DNA of 64,000 nucleotides from Ilyomonas limi. Lineage in GTDB: Bacteria > Bacteroidota > Bacteroidia > Chitinophagales > Chitinophagaceae. Below, one piece after another: positions 26,419 to 36,034 of the stretch. Made by a program: the position numbers and the translations under genes. A model generated the notes under the pieces. That model saw only the letters and a list, made by a program, of their open reading frames with translations. It did not search any database and was not told where the DNA came from. The stretch covers positions 32,185 through 96,184 of the forward strand of contig NZ_SZQL01000009.1 of the NCBI RefSeq assembly GCF_005233845.1. The letters run 5' to 3'. Within the stretch, counting starts at the first letter, position 1, and each line of letters begins with the position of its first letter.

Positions 26419-29406
26419 ATGAGAAAATTTGTTTGTCTTTTTGTAGTCATCTGTGTAGCACAAACATTGTTTGCACAGGAAACAAAATATACCATTGCAA
26501 CAGAAAAAGAAAAATGGAATACCGATTCTTTAGGCAATCACCGGGCAGTAGTAATGGTAAATAGCAACGTACCTGTTGCAAAGGCATCCATTATTTGGCG
26601 CCGGAGAGATGATAACCCACAAGACAAACGCATTATTGTAGAAGACGCACAAACCCACCAAAAAGTAACCAATGTAAAAACGGGTAACATCACCAATTTA
26701 AGTGGCGATATTTATTTTCAACCGGTATCTGGCAAAGGCATTTACTACGTGTATTACATGCCTTATAAGAATGAAGGGCGCTCCAACTATCCAAAAGGCG
26801 TTTATCTAAAACCAGAAAATACAGCCGATGGCAACTGGTTGCAAGGAATAAACAGTTCCATCAAACCCAATGCAACAGTACAGGAAATTCAGGCTATTGA
26901 TAGCCTGAATAGCTTTTACCCGATGGAAGTGATTGCTATTGGAAAAGAAACGGCTGCATTAACAGCAAAGAGTAAAAACAAAGATTATATCGTATTTCCC
27001 GAAGACAGAATCTATCCAATTAAAATGATGGATTATCTGCCTTACAAATGGGTACAAAAAGGGCTTAGTAATACCTTTAAAGGAACAGCAGATAAAGGCG
27101 AAAATTATTCTTTTCAGTTGGGCATTTATGCACTAAAAAATATCAATAATGTAAGCATTAGTTTCAGCAATCTGCAAGGTGCAAACGGACAGTCTATTCC
27201 GGCTGCTGCTATTAGTTGTTTAAACAACACAGGCATTAAATACGATGGCACTCCGTTTACCAATACAGTACATGTTGGTGCCGATAGCGTGCAGGCAATG
27301 TGGTGTTTGGTAGATATTCCGAAAAAAATTCCTGCAGGCGTGTATAAAGGGGAGGCAACGATTAACACCAACAGCGCTCCACAAACAATAAACATCGAAA
27401 TCGCCATCAGCAACAAAGAAGCTTTTAATGGCAATATTGCCGAGCCGTGGAAAGGAACAAGGTTGAAGTGGCTTAATTCTGCGATGGCGCAGGAAAACAA
27501 GGTAATTGCGCCTTATACACCGTTGAAAGTAAACAACCATACCATTAGTTTATTAGGTAGAAAAATAGCAATAAATAATGATGGTTTTCCGGCACAGATA
27601 CAAACCTTTTTTACTTCTGAAATGACGGAGTATAAAGATTCGCCTAATAACCTTCTTACAGAGCCAATACACTTTCATTTTACAACGGCTTCTGGCAGTA
27701 ATATGCAACTGCAAAGCAAAGGATTGCAGTTTACGGAACAAACGGAAGGCACTGTAACCTGGAAAGCAACAAGCAGCAATGACACGTTGCAGATGGATGT
27801 TGCCGCTTCTATGGAATTTGATGGTTTCATCAGTTATACGGTGAAGCTGACTGCCTTGCAGAACGTATCTTTCAAAGACATCACTATGCACATCCCCTTT
27901 ACCAAAGAAGTTGCTAAATACATGATGGGCTTGGGTGAGAAAGGTGGTTATAGAAAAGATAGTTTTGAATGGAAATGGGATGTTGCACACAAGAACCAGG
28001 ATGGTGCCTGGATAGGTAATGTAAACGCCGGCTTGCAATATTCGCTGCGCGATGAGAAATATGTGCGTCCGCTCAACACCAACTTCTATTTGCAGAAGCC
28101 TTTATTATTGCCAACATCTTGGGGCAATGATAACAAAGGCGGCATTACCATTGGTGAAAAGGGAGCTTCCATATTAGCCAATAATTATAGTGGTGAACGC
28201 ACGGTGCAAAAAGGTGATACGCTGTATTACAACTTCACCTTACTCATCACGCCGTTTCATACCATCAACACCGATTTTCAGTGGGCAAACCGTTTTTACC
28301 ATAAGTATAATGCCATTGATTCTATCAAAGCTACCGGCGCAACCGTTATCAATATTCACCATGCCACACCTATTAATCCGTGGATTAATTATCCGTTTAT
28401 TGCATGGCAAAAAATGAAGGCGTATATCGACAGTGCGCACCAAAATGGCTTAAAAGTAAAGATATATAACACGGTACGCGAGCTGTCTAATCATGCCTAT
28501 GAAACCTTCCCGATGCGCAGCCTGGGACATGAAATTTATTCACCCGGCAAAGGTGGTGGTTATAGCTGGCTGCAGGAGCATATAGACAGCGATTATATAG
28601 CAGCCTGGTTTGTGCCGGATCTTAAAGATGCAGCTATTGTAAACAGCGGTATGAGCCGCTGGCACAACTATTATGTGGAAGGTATGAACTGGCTGGTGCA
28701 GAACGTAGGTATTGATGGTATTTACCTGGATGATGTTGCCTTTGACCGCGTTACCATGAAGCGCATCAAACGCGTGTTAACAGCAGATAATCATCCCGGT
28801 ATTATTGATTTACATTCTGCCAATCAATACAACAAAAATGATGGATTTAATAACAGTGCCAACCTGTATATGGAGCATTTCCCTTATCTTAATCGCTTAT
28901 GGTTCGGCGAATACTTTGACTATGAAAATAATAGCCCCGATTTCTTCTTAACCGAAGTGAGCGGCATCCCATTCGGCTTGATGGGCGAGATGCTGCAGGG
29001 CGGTGGTAATCCCTGGCGCGGCATGATTTACGGCATGACCAACCGTATGCCCTGGAGTGATAATGCCGACCCGCGCCCGATATGGAAAGTGTGGGATGAC
29101 TTTGGTATGCAGGGCACAAAAATGCTTGGCTACTGGAGTGATAACTGCCCGGTGAAAACAAGCAATGATAAGGTGCTGGCAACGGTGTATAAGAAAGAAG
29201 GGAAGGCACTAATTTCTATTGCAAGCTGGGCGGATAGTGATACAACAGTGCAATTAAAAATTGACTGGAAAGCCTTAGGCATAGATGCATCTAAAGCAAC
29301 GATTACTGCACCGGAAATAAAGAACTTTCAGCAGGGAAAAACATTTGGATTGAATGATGCTATTACGGTTGCAAAGAACAAAGGCTGGCTGTTGATTATT
29401 CAGTAA
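26419..29406 (+). CDS. DUF6067 / GH123-like large glycoside hydrolase
   Basis: The protein has about 995 residues from ATG 26419, which begins the signal peptide MRKFVCLFVVICVAQTLFAQ; the longer frame from 26353 is not signal-like. The N-terminal half is a chain of beta-sandwich domains (YSFQLGIYALKNINNVSISFSN; a GH123-type accessory domain). The C-terminal half is a TIM barrel of the DUF6067 type: KVKIYNTVRELSNHAYETFPMRS, IDGIYLDDVAFDRVTMKRI with adjacent Asp residues that may be catalytic, and YMEHFPYLNRLWFGEYFDY. Close relatives are found beside DUF4091 and sulfatase genes in PULs. It is probably an exo-acting periplasmic glycosidase; the substrate is not known. The next gene follows after 14 bases. 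Confidence 0.75.
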   Translation: MRKFVCLFVVICVAQTLFAQETKYTIATEKEKWNTDSLGNHRAVVMVNSNVPVAKASIIWRRRDDNPQDKRIIVEDAQTHQKVTNVKTGNITNLSGDIYFQPVSGKGIYYVYYMPYKNEGRSNYPKGVYLKPENTADGNWLQGINSSIKPNATVQEIQAIDSLNSFYPMEVIAIGKETAALTAKSKNKDYIVFPEDRIYPIKMMDYLPYKWVQKGLSNTFKGTADKGENYSFQLGIYALKNINNVSISFSNLQGANGQSIPAAAISCLNNTGIKYDGTPFTNTVHVGADSVQAMWCLVDIPKKIPAGVYKGEATINTNSAPQTINIEIAISNKEAFNGNIAEPWKGTRLKWLNSAMAQENKVIAPYTPLKVNNHTISLLGRKIAINNDGFPAQIQTFFTSEMTEYKDSPNNLLTEPIHFHFTTASGSNMQLQSKGLQFTEQTEGTVTWKATSSNDTLQMDVAASMEFDGFISYTVKLTALQNVSFKDITMHIPFTKEVAKYMMGLGEKGGYRKDSFEWKWDVAHKNQDGAWIGNVNAGLQYSLRDEKYVRPLNTNFYLQKPLLLPTSWGNDNKGGITIGEKGASILANNYSGERTVQKGDTLYYNFTLLITPFHTINTDFQWANRFYHKYNAIDSIKATGATVINIHHATPINPWINYPFIAWQKMKAYIDSAHQNGLKVKIYNTVRELSNHAYETFPMRSLGHEIYSPGKGGGYSWLQEHIDSDYIAAWFVPDLKDAAIVNSGMSRWHNYYVEGMNWLVQNVGIDGIYLDDVAFDRVTMKRIKRVLTADNHPGIIDLHSANQYNKNDGFNNSANLYMEHFPYLNRLWFGEYFDYENNSPDFFLTEVSGIPFGLMGEMLQGGGNPWRGMIYGMTNRMPWSDNADPRPIWKVWDDFGMQGTKMLGYWSDNCPVKTSNDKVLATVYKKEGKALISIASWADSDTTVQLKIDWKALGIDASKATITAPEIKNFQQGKTFGLNDAITVAKNKGWLLIIQ

Positions 29407-29420
29407 AAACGATTCTGCGT

Positions 29421-32400
29421 ATGAAAAAACTATGGATGTTGCTTATTCTGCTTGCGCATTTTGGAAGTGCAACATCGCAGTATAGTGTTACAGTAAAGGA
29501 ATATCTGAAAACATTTCCTACTTATCCGTTTTCCGATCCCAATCCTATACCGTTGCTCACACAAGTATATCCTTATTTCCGTTTTGATGGCTTTACCGAT
29601 AAAGCAGTAAACAAGCAATGGAAAGTAGTAGAAATAGAAAATGCATACATCAAAATCTTAATTCTTCCCGAGATTGGTGGCAAGATTTGGGCAGCCATAG
29701 ATAAGAAAACGAGCAAGCCTTTTTTGTATTACAATCATGCGGTAAAGTTTAGAGATGTTGCGATGCGTGGTCCCTGGACAAGCGGTGGTCTGGAATCTAA
29801 TTTTGGCATTATTGGTCATACGCCCAACTGTGCAACGCCGGTGGATTATACCGTACAACATGAGGAAGATGGAAGCATTACCTGTACTATTGGCGCATTG
29901 GATTTATTAACGCGCAGCAACTGGCGCATGGAGATTAATGTACCAAAAGATAAAGCTTTTTTTACTACACAGGCTTTCTGGTACAACACAACCCCTGCTG
30001 AGCAGCCTTATTATCACTGGATGAATGCTGCCGCAAAAGCAAGCAACGATTTAGAGTTTATTTATCCCGGAAATAAATATCTGGGGCACAATGGCGAGTA
30101 TGCATCCTGGCCCGTAAACAAGCAAAATGGTAAACGAATTTCGTGGTATAAAGAGAATGATTTTGGCGGCTACAAATCATATCATGTGTTTGGCAAATAC
30201 ACCAACTTTTTTGGTACGTATTATCATGATGAAGACATGGGGATGGCAAGGTACAGCACGCATGATGATAAAGCCGGTAAAAAGATCTGGATCTGGGGTT
30301 TATCGGGGCAGGGAATGATATGGGAAAAAGAGCTGACCGATACAGATGGGCAGTATGTAGAAGTGCAGTCAGGAAGGCTCTTTAACCAAAATGCAGAAGG
30401 CAGCAGTTATACGCCATTTAAGCACATTGCTTTTGAGCCGTATGCAAGCGATAGCTGGAAGGAATATTGGTATCCGGTAAATGGAACCAAAGGCTTTGTA
30501 GAGGCCAATCAATATGGTGCTTTCAACATGAAATACGAAGATGGCTGGCTGAAGCTGTATTACTTTCCGGTGCAGGCCTTACAAGATACTTTGGTGGTGA
30601 AAGAAAACGATAAAATTGCTTATAAAAAAGCATTGCATTTATTGCCCGAACAAGTGTTTAAAGATTCAATACAAGTTGCTGCAGATATAAATAAACTAAC
30701 AGTAACAATAGGTATTGACAAGCTGCAATACAACGCTGATTCATCTGCAAATGCATTAAGCCGCCCGGTTGAAACCCCTACAAATTTCAACTGGAATAAT
30801 GCGTATGGATTATACTTGTTAGGCAGCGAGTTGATGAATGAAAAGTTATATGCAAAAGCCGAAGAAAACCTGACCGCTTCATTGCAACAAGATTCTAATT
30901 TCTTACCAGCGTTAGTGAAGATGTCAGAATTAATGTATCGCAATATGCGGTATAAAGAAGCATTGCAATTAGCAACCCGTGCATTAAGCATCAACTCGGT
31001 GGCTGGCGATGCAAATTATTATTATGGATTGGTTAATGAGCAATCAGGAAATGTAGTTGATGCAAAAGATGGATTTGATATTGCAGCTTTAGACCCGGCT
31101 TACCGAAGTGCAGCTTACACCGAGCTGGCTTCTATTTATCATAAAGAAAAGACCGATGACAAGGCTTTGCATTATCTACAAAAAGCACTCGTTTATAATG
31201 CGCATAATATCGCTGCTTTGCAATTGCAGGCGGTTATATACAGGCAGCAACATAACCGGAATGATGCACAAAAAGTATTAGCTATCATACTGCAATTAGA
31301 TCCACTAAGTCACTTTGCATTATTTGAAAAATACCAATGGAATAAAACTGAAAACAATAAGCAGGAATTTATACAATCCATCAAAAATGAATTGCCGGCA
31401 GAGACCTATGCAGAGCTGGCAATTTGGTATCATAAACAAGGTTGTATTGAGGAAGCAAAGCAATTATTTACGCTCTCCTTGCCATCGCCCGAAAGTGTGT
31501 ACTGGCTGGCTTATCTGAATGGTGAAAAAGTAGATGTAAGTAAAATGGATGTATCCTTTTATTTTCCTTTCCGTTCTGAAACAGCAGGTGTGATAGCAAC
31601 ACTGATGAAACAACAAGAGGATTGGTTATTGAAGTATCACTTAGCGCTGATTTATCATGACAGAAATAGAATTGCGGAATGTAAACAACTATTGATGACT
31701 TGTGGAAATGATCCGCAATTTGCACCTTTTTATGCGGTAAGAGCCGCAATAGAGCGTGATAGCAATACAACGAGTGCAGCAACTGATCTGCAAACGGCAC
31801 TATCGTTAAGTAAAGACTGGAGATACTATAAATTGTTAGCAGAGCATTATTTAGCAACTGCTCAAAACGATAAAGCACTGGCTGTTATTGAACCCTATGC
31901 AAAAGCACATCCAGGCAATTACATCATTGGTTTATTATACACCAAAGCTTTATTGTTTAATAACCGCCTGAGAGAAGCTGATAAAATAATATCCAAACTA
32001 AATATACTACCCTTTGAAGGGGCAACGGAAAGCCATGATGTTTACCGCGAAGTAAAGCTGCGGGAAGCGATGGATGCATTGATAAGTAAAGATTATAAAA
32101 AGAGTATTTCTTTTATTCAGCAGGCGCTGTTATATCCCGAAAACCTGGGTGTTGGAAAGCCTTATGAAGAAGACATAGACCACCGTTTGGAGAATTGGCT
32201 ATTGTACCTCAACCATACTGCCCTTAATAATAAAACGGCTGCTGAAAAAGATTTACAAAACATCATCCATTTTGCAGTTTCGGATAATAACGAAAGAAAT
32301 ATTCAATCTTCTAATGCATTGGTGACCGTTTGGGCTTACGAAAAAATGAATGAAAAAGAAAAAGGCAATGAGTGGCTGAGTAATGAGATAGCACAACAAT

Positions 32401-32519
32401 CAAATGACAAAGGGCTGTCCTGGGTAAAAGCCATGCTGGAGCATGGTACTACATCGGGCAATATACCACCGGGCAGTAATGAGCGGGTTTTGTATTACCT
32501 GATGAATAAAATAAAGTAA
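29421..32519 (+). CDS. DUF5107 domain protein with TPR repeats, secreted
   Basis: The 1032-residue protein has a signal peptide (MKKLWMLLILLAHFGSATSQ). Residues about 30-400 form the DUF5107 domain, a beta-sandwich resembling aldose-epimerase or GH carbohydrate-binding folds: AYIKILILPEIGGKIWAAID, KSYHVFGKYTNFFGTYYH and EPYASDSWKEYW. The rest is TPR helices in at least six units (AEENLTASLQQDSNFLPALVKMSELMYRN, AAYTELASIYHKEKTDDKAL and others). DUF5107 proteins occur in PULs and are usually taken to bind or process sugars. The DNA before it (AAAACGATTC at 29406-29415) shares the core of the LacI palindrome but weakly. It is co-transcribed with the DUF6067 gene. Confidence 0.82.
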   Translation: MKKLWMLLILLAHFGSATSQYSVTVKEYLKTFPTYPFSDPNPIPLLTQVYPYFRFDGFTDKAVNKQWKVVEIENAYIKILILPEIGGKIWAAIDKKTSKPFLYYNHAVKFRDVAMRGPWTSGGLESNFGIIGHTPNCATPVDYTVQHEEDGSITCTIGALDLLTRSNWRMEINVPKDKAFFTTQAFWYNTTPAEQPYYHWMNAAAKASNDLEFIYPGNKYLGHNGEYASWPVNKQNGKRISWYKENDFGGYKSYHVFGKYTNFFGTYYHDEDMGMARYSTHDDKAGKKIWIWGLSGQGMIWEKELTDTDGQYVEVQSGRLFNQNAEGSSYTPFKHIAFEPYASDSWKEYWYPVNGTKGFVEANQYGAFNMKYEDGWLKLYYFPVQALQDTLVVKENDKIAYKKALHLLPEQVFKDSIQVAADINKLTVTIGIDKLQYNADSSANALSRPVETPTNFNWNNAYGLYLLGSELMNEKLYAKAEENLTASLQQDSNFLPALVKMSELMYRNMRYKEALQLATRALSINSVAGDANYYYGLVNEQSGNVVDAKDGFDIAALDPAYRSAAYTELASIYHKEKTDDKALHYLQKALVYNAHNIAALQLQAVIYRQQHNRNDAQKVLAIILQLDPLSHFALFEKYQWNKTENNKQEFIQSIKNELPAETYAELAIWYHKQGCIEEAKQLFTLSLPSPESVYWLAYLNGEKVDVSKMDVSFYFPFRSETAGVIATLMKQQEDWLLKYHLALIYHDRNRIAECKQLLMTCGNDPQFAPFYAVRAAIERDSNTTSAATDLQTALSLSKDWRYYKLLAEHYLATAQNDKALAVIEPYAKAHPGNYIIGLLYTKALLFNNRLREADKIISKLNILPFEGATESHDVYREVKLREAMDALISKDYKKSISFIQQALLYPENLGVGKPYEEDIDHRLENWLLYLNHTALNNKTAAEKDLQNIIHFAVSDNNERNIQSSNALVTVWAYEKMNEKEKGNEWLSNEIAQQSNDKGLSWVKAMLEHGTTSGNIPPGSNERVLYYLMNKIK

Positions 32520-32551
32520 GTTTAACCTTTTAAGCCTGCTTACTTTTGACT

Positions 32552-33859
32552 ATGCAAAGAGTCATTACGCTCCTCGAAATTATTACTGTCGTTTTGTTTA
32601 CAGTACAGAGTGCCGCTGCACAAACCAATAAGCAATTGGCACAAACAATATTGCATGATAAAAAGCTGGATACGGTGCTGGCTAAGGCCAAAGAGGTATT
32701 AAGTAAAGGATTCAATGCAGGTGATGGTTATCCGCAGGTTTGGATACGCGATTTTAATACGTTTATTGAAACCTCCTGTGAGGTATATAGCCTGGATAGC
32801 ATTCGTAAAAACCTGCTCACATTTTTGTATTTACAACAACCCAATGGCGAAATTGTAGATGGTTATGTGTTGAAAGGTCATGTAACCTGGGGTGATCCTA
32901 ATATGTACTATTCAAGTATTGACACTACACATGTTGGTTTTAAAAACACGGTAGAAACCGACCAGGAAACATCGCTGATACAAGCTATTGGAAAATATAT
33001 CAGCATTACAAAAGACACATCCATACTGTATGAAAAGATTGGTGGTAAAACAGCATTGGAACGCTTAGGCTTATCTATTGAATTCTTATTGAAGAACCGC
33101 TATTCGAACAAATACAATTTGCTTACCGGCGCTACCACTCAGGATTGGGGCGATGTTCAGATAGAAGGCGGTGCGGTAGTGGACATTGATAGTCTTACGC
33201 ATTGGTCGGTAGATGTGTATGACAATGCCATGTTGATCATTGCTTTGAATAATATGATACGTTTTGCAAAAAAGGAAGGCGACAAACAGCAATGGACAGC
33301 TCTAAAAGAACGTACAGCAACCAACGCCAGGAAGTATTTGTGGGACGCTTCAAAACACAAGTTCATTCCACATCTATATGTAGATGGCTCCCCTTTTCCT
33401 AAATCCTTTGATGAAAATAAAATCTATTTTCATGGTGGTACGGCTGTAGCCATTGAAGCAGGTTTACTATCAAAAAAAGAAATAGCGGAAGTGAATGCGG
33501 ATATGCTGAAAAATGTAAAGCTTTCCGGCGCACCATCTATCGGTTTAACGTTATATCCGCCTTATCCCGAAAACATTTACCCGGGTTCCCATTCCAATAA
33601 AGAGTACAACTACCAGAATGGTGGCGACTGGTCGTGGTTTGGTGGCAGAATGATACAGCAACTGGTTACCAACGGCTACGTGCAGGAGGCTTATGATGAA
33701 GTGCAGCCTATAATTGACCGCGTACTTAAAAATGAACGATTTTATGAGTGGTATGACAGAGATGGTAAGCCCCGCGGTTCTGATAATTTTAAAGGTTCAG
33801 CAGGTGTATTGGCAAAAGCAATAGTAATGTTGAGAGATTGGGCAAAGGAGCATCAATAA
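32552..33859 (+). CDS. Six-hairpin (alpha/alpha barrel) glycosidase-like protein, secreted
   Basis: ATG 32552 is chosen over an in-frame TTG at 32546; it gives 435 residues with a signal peptide (MQRVITLLEIITVVLFTVQSAAA). The body has YPQVWIRDFNTFIE near the start (the WxRD type of metal/acid site of GH37/GH63-like barrels), TETDQETSLIQAIGKYI, TTQDWGDVQ, HWSVDVYDNAMLIIALNNM and, near the end, NYQNGGDWSWFGGRMIQQL and EWYDRDGKPRGSDNFKGSAGVLAKAI. These are typical of trehalase/mannosylglycerate hydrolase-like (alpha/alpha)6 barrels. Acid residues Asp and Glu are present, but I cannot name the sugar. It is the last gene of the plus-strand PUL unit, 32 bases after the DUF5107 gene. Confidence 0.68.
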   Translation: MQRVITLLEIITVVLFTVQSAAAQTNKQLAQTILHDKKLDTVLAKAKEVLSKGFNAGDGYPQVWIRDFNTFIETSCEVYSLDSIRKNLLTFLYLQQPNGEIVDGYVLKGHVTWGDPNMYYSSIDTTHVGFKNTVETDQETSLIQAIGKYISITKDTSILYEKIGGKTALERLGLSIEFLLKNRYSNKYNLLTGATTQDWGDVQIEGGAVVDIDSLTHWSVDVYDNAMLIIALNNMIRFAKKEGDKQQWTALKERTATNARKYLWDASKHKFIPHLYVDGSPFPKSFDENKIYFHGGTAVAIEAGLLSKKEIAEVNADMLKNVKLSGAPSIGLTLYPPYPENIYPGSHSNKEYNYQNGGDWSWFGGRMIQQLVTNGYVQEAYDEVQPIIDRVLKNERFYEWYDRDGKPRGSDNFKGSAGVLAKAIVMLRDWAKEHQ

Positions 33860-34490
33860 GTTTATTGGAAAACTTTGCTTTAATATGTTGGCTTGTGAAC
33901 TATAGATTGCCCTTTGCAACATATTTTAAAATTGCCTATTGCTATTTACTAAGTCACTATTAAATCTTGCTAATTTATTCATACAGATCTTTATAAAACA
34001 TCAAATTGGCAAGCCCATCAATAGCCATTTGTACTAATGAAAAACATACGGCTTGTATCCTTTTATCAGTTCAAATTTTTAGAGTGCCTTACTGGGGAGG
34101 TTCACATCATTCTAAACTAAACTGGTTAGTCTTATTTTATTTTGAGTTTTTGGTTGGTGGAAATATTATAGATGCTCATCTCACTTTTGTAAACTGAACA
34201 AGCAAGCTTCAGCTAAAATCCACCCTAGGCTAAGTGGTGGCGTTGGCCCGGACGGACGTGCGGAGCGATCATGCCGTCCTTGACCTTTTTGGTTACTTTT
34301 TGTGTCAATGCCTGCCCCGACTTGTCGGGGACAAAAAGTGACAAACAAGAACTGTATGTGGGAGATTTCACTTTTATATCCGGTAGTACATACACCCGTT
34401 AAAAACAAAATAAATTTATATAACACTATACTTTAACAGGCTGCATATATCCTTATAAGTTATTTACTTATTAAGATCCAGGACCGAAAA
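33860..34490. other. Convergent intergenic region with repeat copy 2
   Basis: There are 631 bases between the convergent glycosidase and sulfatase genes. A weak inverted repeat (AATATGTTG 33882-33890, CAACATATT 33918-33926) could be a terminator. The stretch 34213-34343 is the second copy of the dispersed repeat. No gene is supported. Confidence 0.6.
34213..34343 (-). repeat. Dispersed intergenic repeat, copy 2
   Basis: In reverse orientation to copy 1 (13171-13380). It holds the palindrome CCCCGACTTGTCGGGG (34315-34330), the CAATGCCTG element and the 24-bp block 34260-34283 identical to the reverse complement of 13322-13345, and ends in AAATCCACC...TAAGTGG as copy 1 does. It is more compact than copy 1 and may be closer to the complete unit. 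No open frame spans it. Confidence 0.75.
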
Positions 34491-36017
34491 CTACTCTTCT
34501 ATCGCAGGCATTAAAAACGTACTCACTTCGGGTGTGTGATGTTCTTTTTTCATAATATTCTGCATCTTCTTTACAATATCAGGATGTTCATTTGCAACAT
34601 CCTGTTGCTCCTGTATGTCTTTGCTTAAATCATACAACTGCATAGTGGTGTTATTATCCTTTTTTATGTTCAGAATTACCCCTTTCCAATTACCCATTCT
34701 TACAGCCTGCTGGCCACCATATTCAGGATATTCAAAGTATAAATAGGGGTGTTGCTGTTCTTGTTTTTTGCCTGTTATTTCGGGCAAAATACTAATGCCA
34801 TCAATCCCTTTTGGAGCCGCTATATGCAGTAAATCACAAAATGTAGGCATCATGTCTATCGTTGCAGAAATCATATCGGAAGTGGAGCCTGCTTTTACTT
34901 TTCCAGGCCACGATACAATAAAAGGTTCACGTATGCCGCCTTCATGCACAAAGCCTTTGCCCCAGCCTGTTTCAGATTTAAACGGACCACCACTATTGAA
35001 GAATGGCCCATCTACGCCAACACCGCCAAACGATGGACCGTTATCGCTGCAAAACATAATGATAGTGTTCTCATACACCCCTTTCTTTTTCAGCTCCTGT
35101 ACCAACTGTCCTACCTGTTCATCCAATGTGGAGATCATTGCTGCATAAGTCGCGCGTGGATAACGGCAGGGAAAATAACTGCCACCTAAATAAGGTTGTT
35201 CATCCCCAAACTTTTGATGATAATAATCTACCCATTTTTCGGGTGCCTGTAACGAAACGTGTGGTAATGGTGATGGATAATATAAAAAGAAAGGCTTGTC
35301 ACTATTTTTATCTATAAAGTTCAAAGCCGCTTTTATTAAGAAATCGGGCGCATAATCTTTCTGTTGATATACTTCATAATTCTTTTCATCCAGCGGGTCT
35401 AAATTTTTGGGAAATGTGATTTGCGGATCCACAATTTTATTATTCAGCGGCACGCGGTTTTCATTCTCCCACAAATGCCCGCTATAATAAGTATGATCCT
35501 GCCGCTGGCAAATGAAACCATAGAAATAATCGAAACCTTGCTTGTTAGGCGTACCATTGGTGAATGGTGAGCCAAGTCCCCATTTACCAATCAAGCCTGT
35601 TGTGTAACCCTGGCCTTTCAACACCTCTGCTATCGTTAGTGTTGAATCAGGAATGGGTCGTTGTCCTTCCAAAAAAGGATTGGACTCCATCGTTTTAAAG
35701 TTCCATACATCGCCGCGCTCTTCCCATTCATCGTTGCCACGTATATAGGCTTTGCCGGAGTGAATGCCCGTCATTAATAAATAGCGCGATGGTGCACAAA
35801 CCGGAAAAGCATAATGCTGCGTAAAGCGCATGCCGCTTTTTGCAAGCGCATCAATATTAGGTGTTTCTATCTTTTGCTGACCGTAGCAACCTACATCACC
35901 ATAACCCATGTCATCGGCAAAAATGTATATAATGTTGGGCTTGCTGTTGCTGGCTGTTTGGGAAAAACTGGTAATGGCAATGGTCCACAATAGAATGAAT
36001 GAGAAAGCTATTTTCAT
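34491..36017 (-). CDS. Type I (formylglycine) sulfatase, secreted
   Basis: The 508-residue protein has a signal peptide (MKIAFSFILLWTIAITSFSQ). The sulfatase core PNIIYIFADDMGYGDVG supplies the metal-binding Asp35-Asp36. The formylglycine motif is CAPSR with Cys74 in PVCAPSRYLLMTG. LIGKWGLG, FLYYPSPLPHVSLQAP, FCSDNGPS and WPGKVKAGS follow as in family S1. It hydrolyses sulfate esters, most likely from sulfated sugars. The Cys must be modified by an FGE or anSME enzyme, which is not in this window. It lies 17 bases after the DUF3472 gene in the same direction, so the two are one operon, facing the plus-strand PUL unit. Confidence 0.92.
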   Translation of the reverse strand: MKIAFSFILLWTIAITSFSQTASNSKPNIIYIFADDMGYGDVGCYGQQKIETPNIDALAKSGMRFTQHYAFPVCAPSRYLLMTGIHSGKAYIRGNDEWEERGDVWNFKTMESNPFLEGQRPIPDSTLTIAEVLKGQGYTTGLIGKWGLGSPFTNGTPNKQGFDYFYGFICQRQDHTYYSGHLWENENRVPLNNKIVDPQITFPKNLDPLDEKNYEVYQQKDYAPDFLIKAALNFIDKNSDKPFFLYYPSPLPHVSLQAPEKWVDYYHQKFGDEQPYLGGSYFPCRYPRATYAAMISTLDEQVGQLVQELKKKGVYENTIIMFCSDNGPSFGGVGVDGPFFNSGGPFKSETGWGKGFVHEGGIREPFIVSWPGKVKAGSTSDMISATIDMMPTFCDLLHIAAPKGIDGISILPEITGKKQEQQHPYLYFEYPEYGGQQAVRMGNWKGVILNIKKDNNTTMQLYDLSKDIQEQQDVANEHPDIVKKMQNIMKKEHHTPEVSTFLMPAIEE

Positions 36018-36034
36018 AATAAGTAATGCTATAA

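Noticed and set aside
29406..29420. LacI-like core AAAACGATTC before the DUF5107 gene
   Set aside because: Only 8 of 12 positions match, and the gene is within an operon with a 14-base gap.
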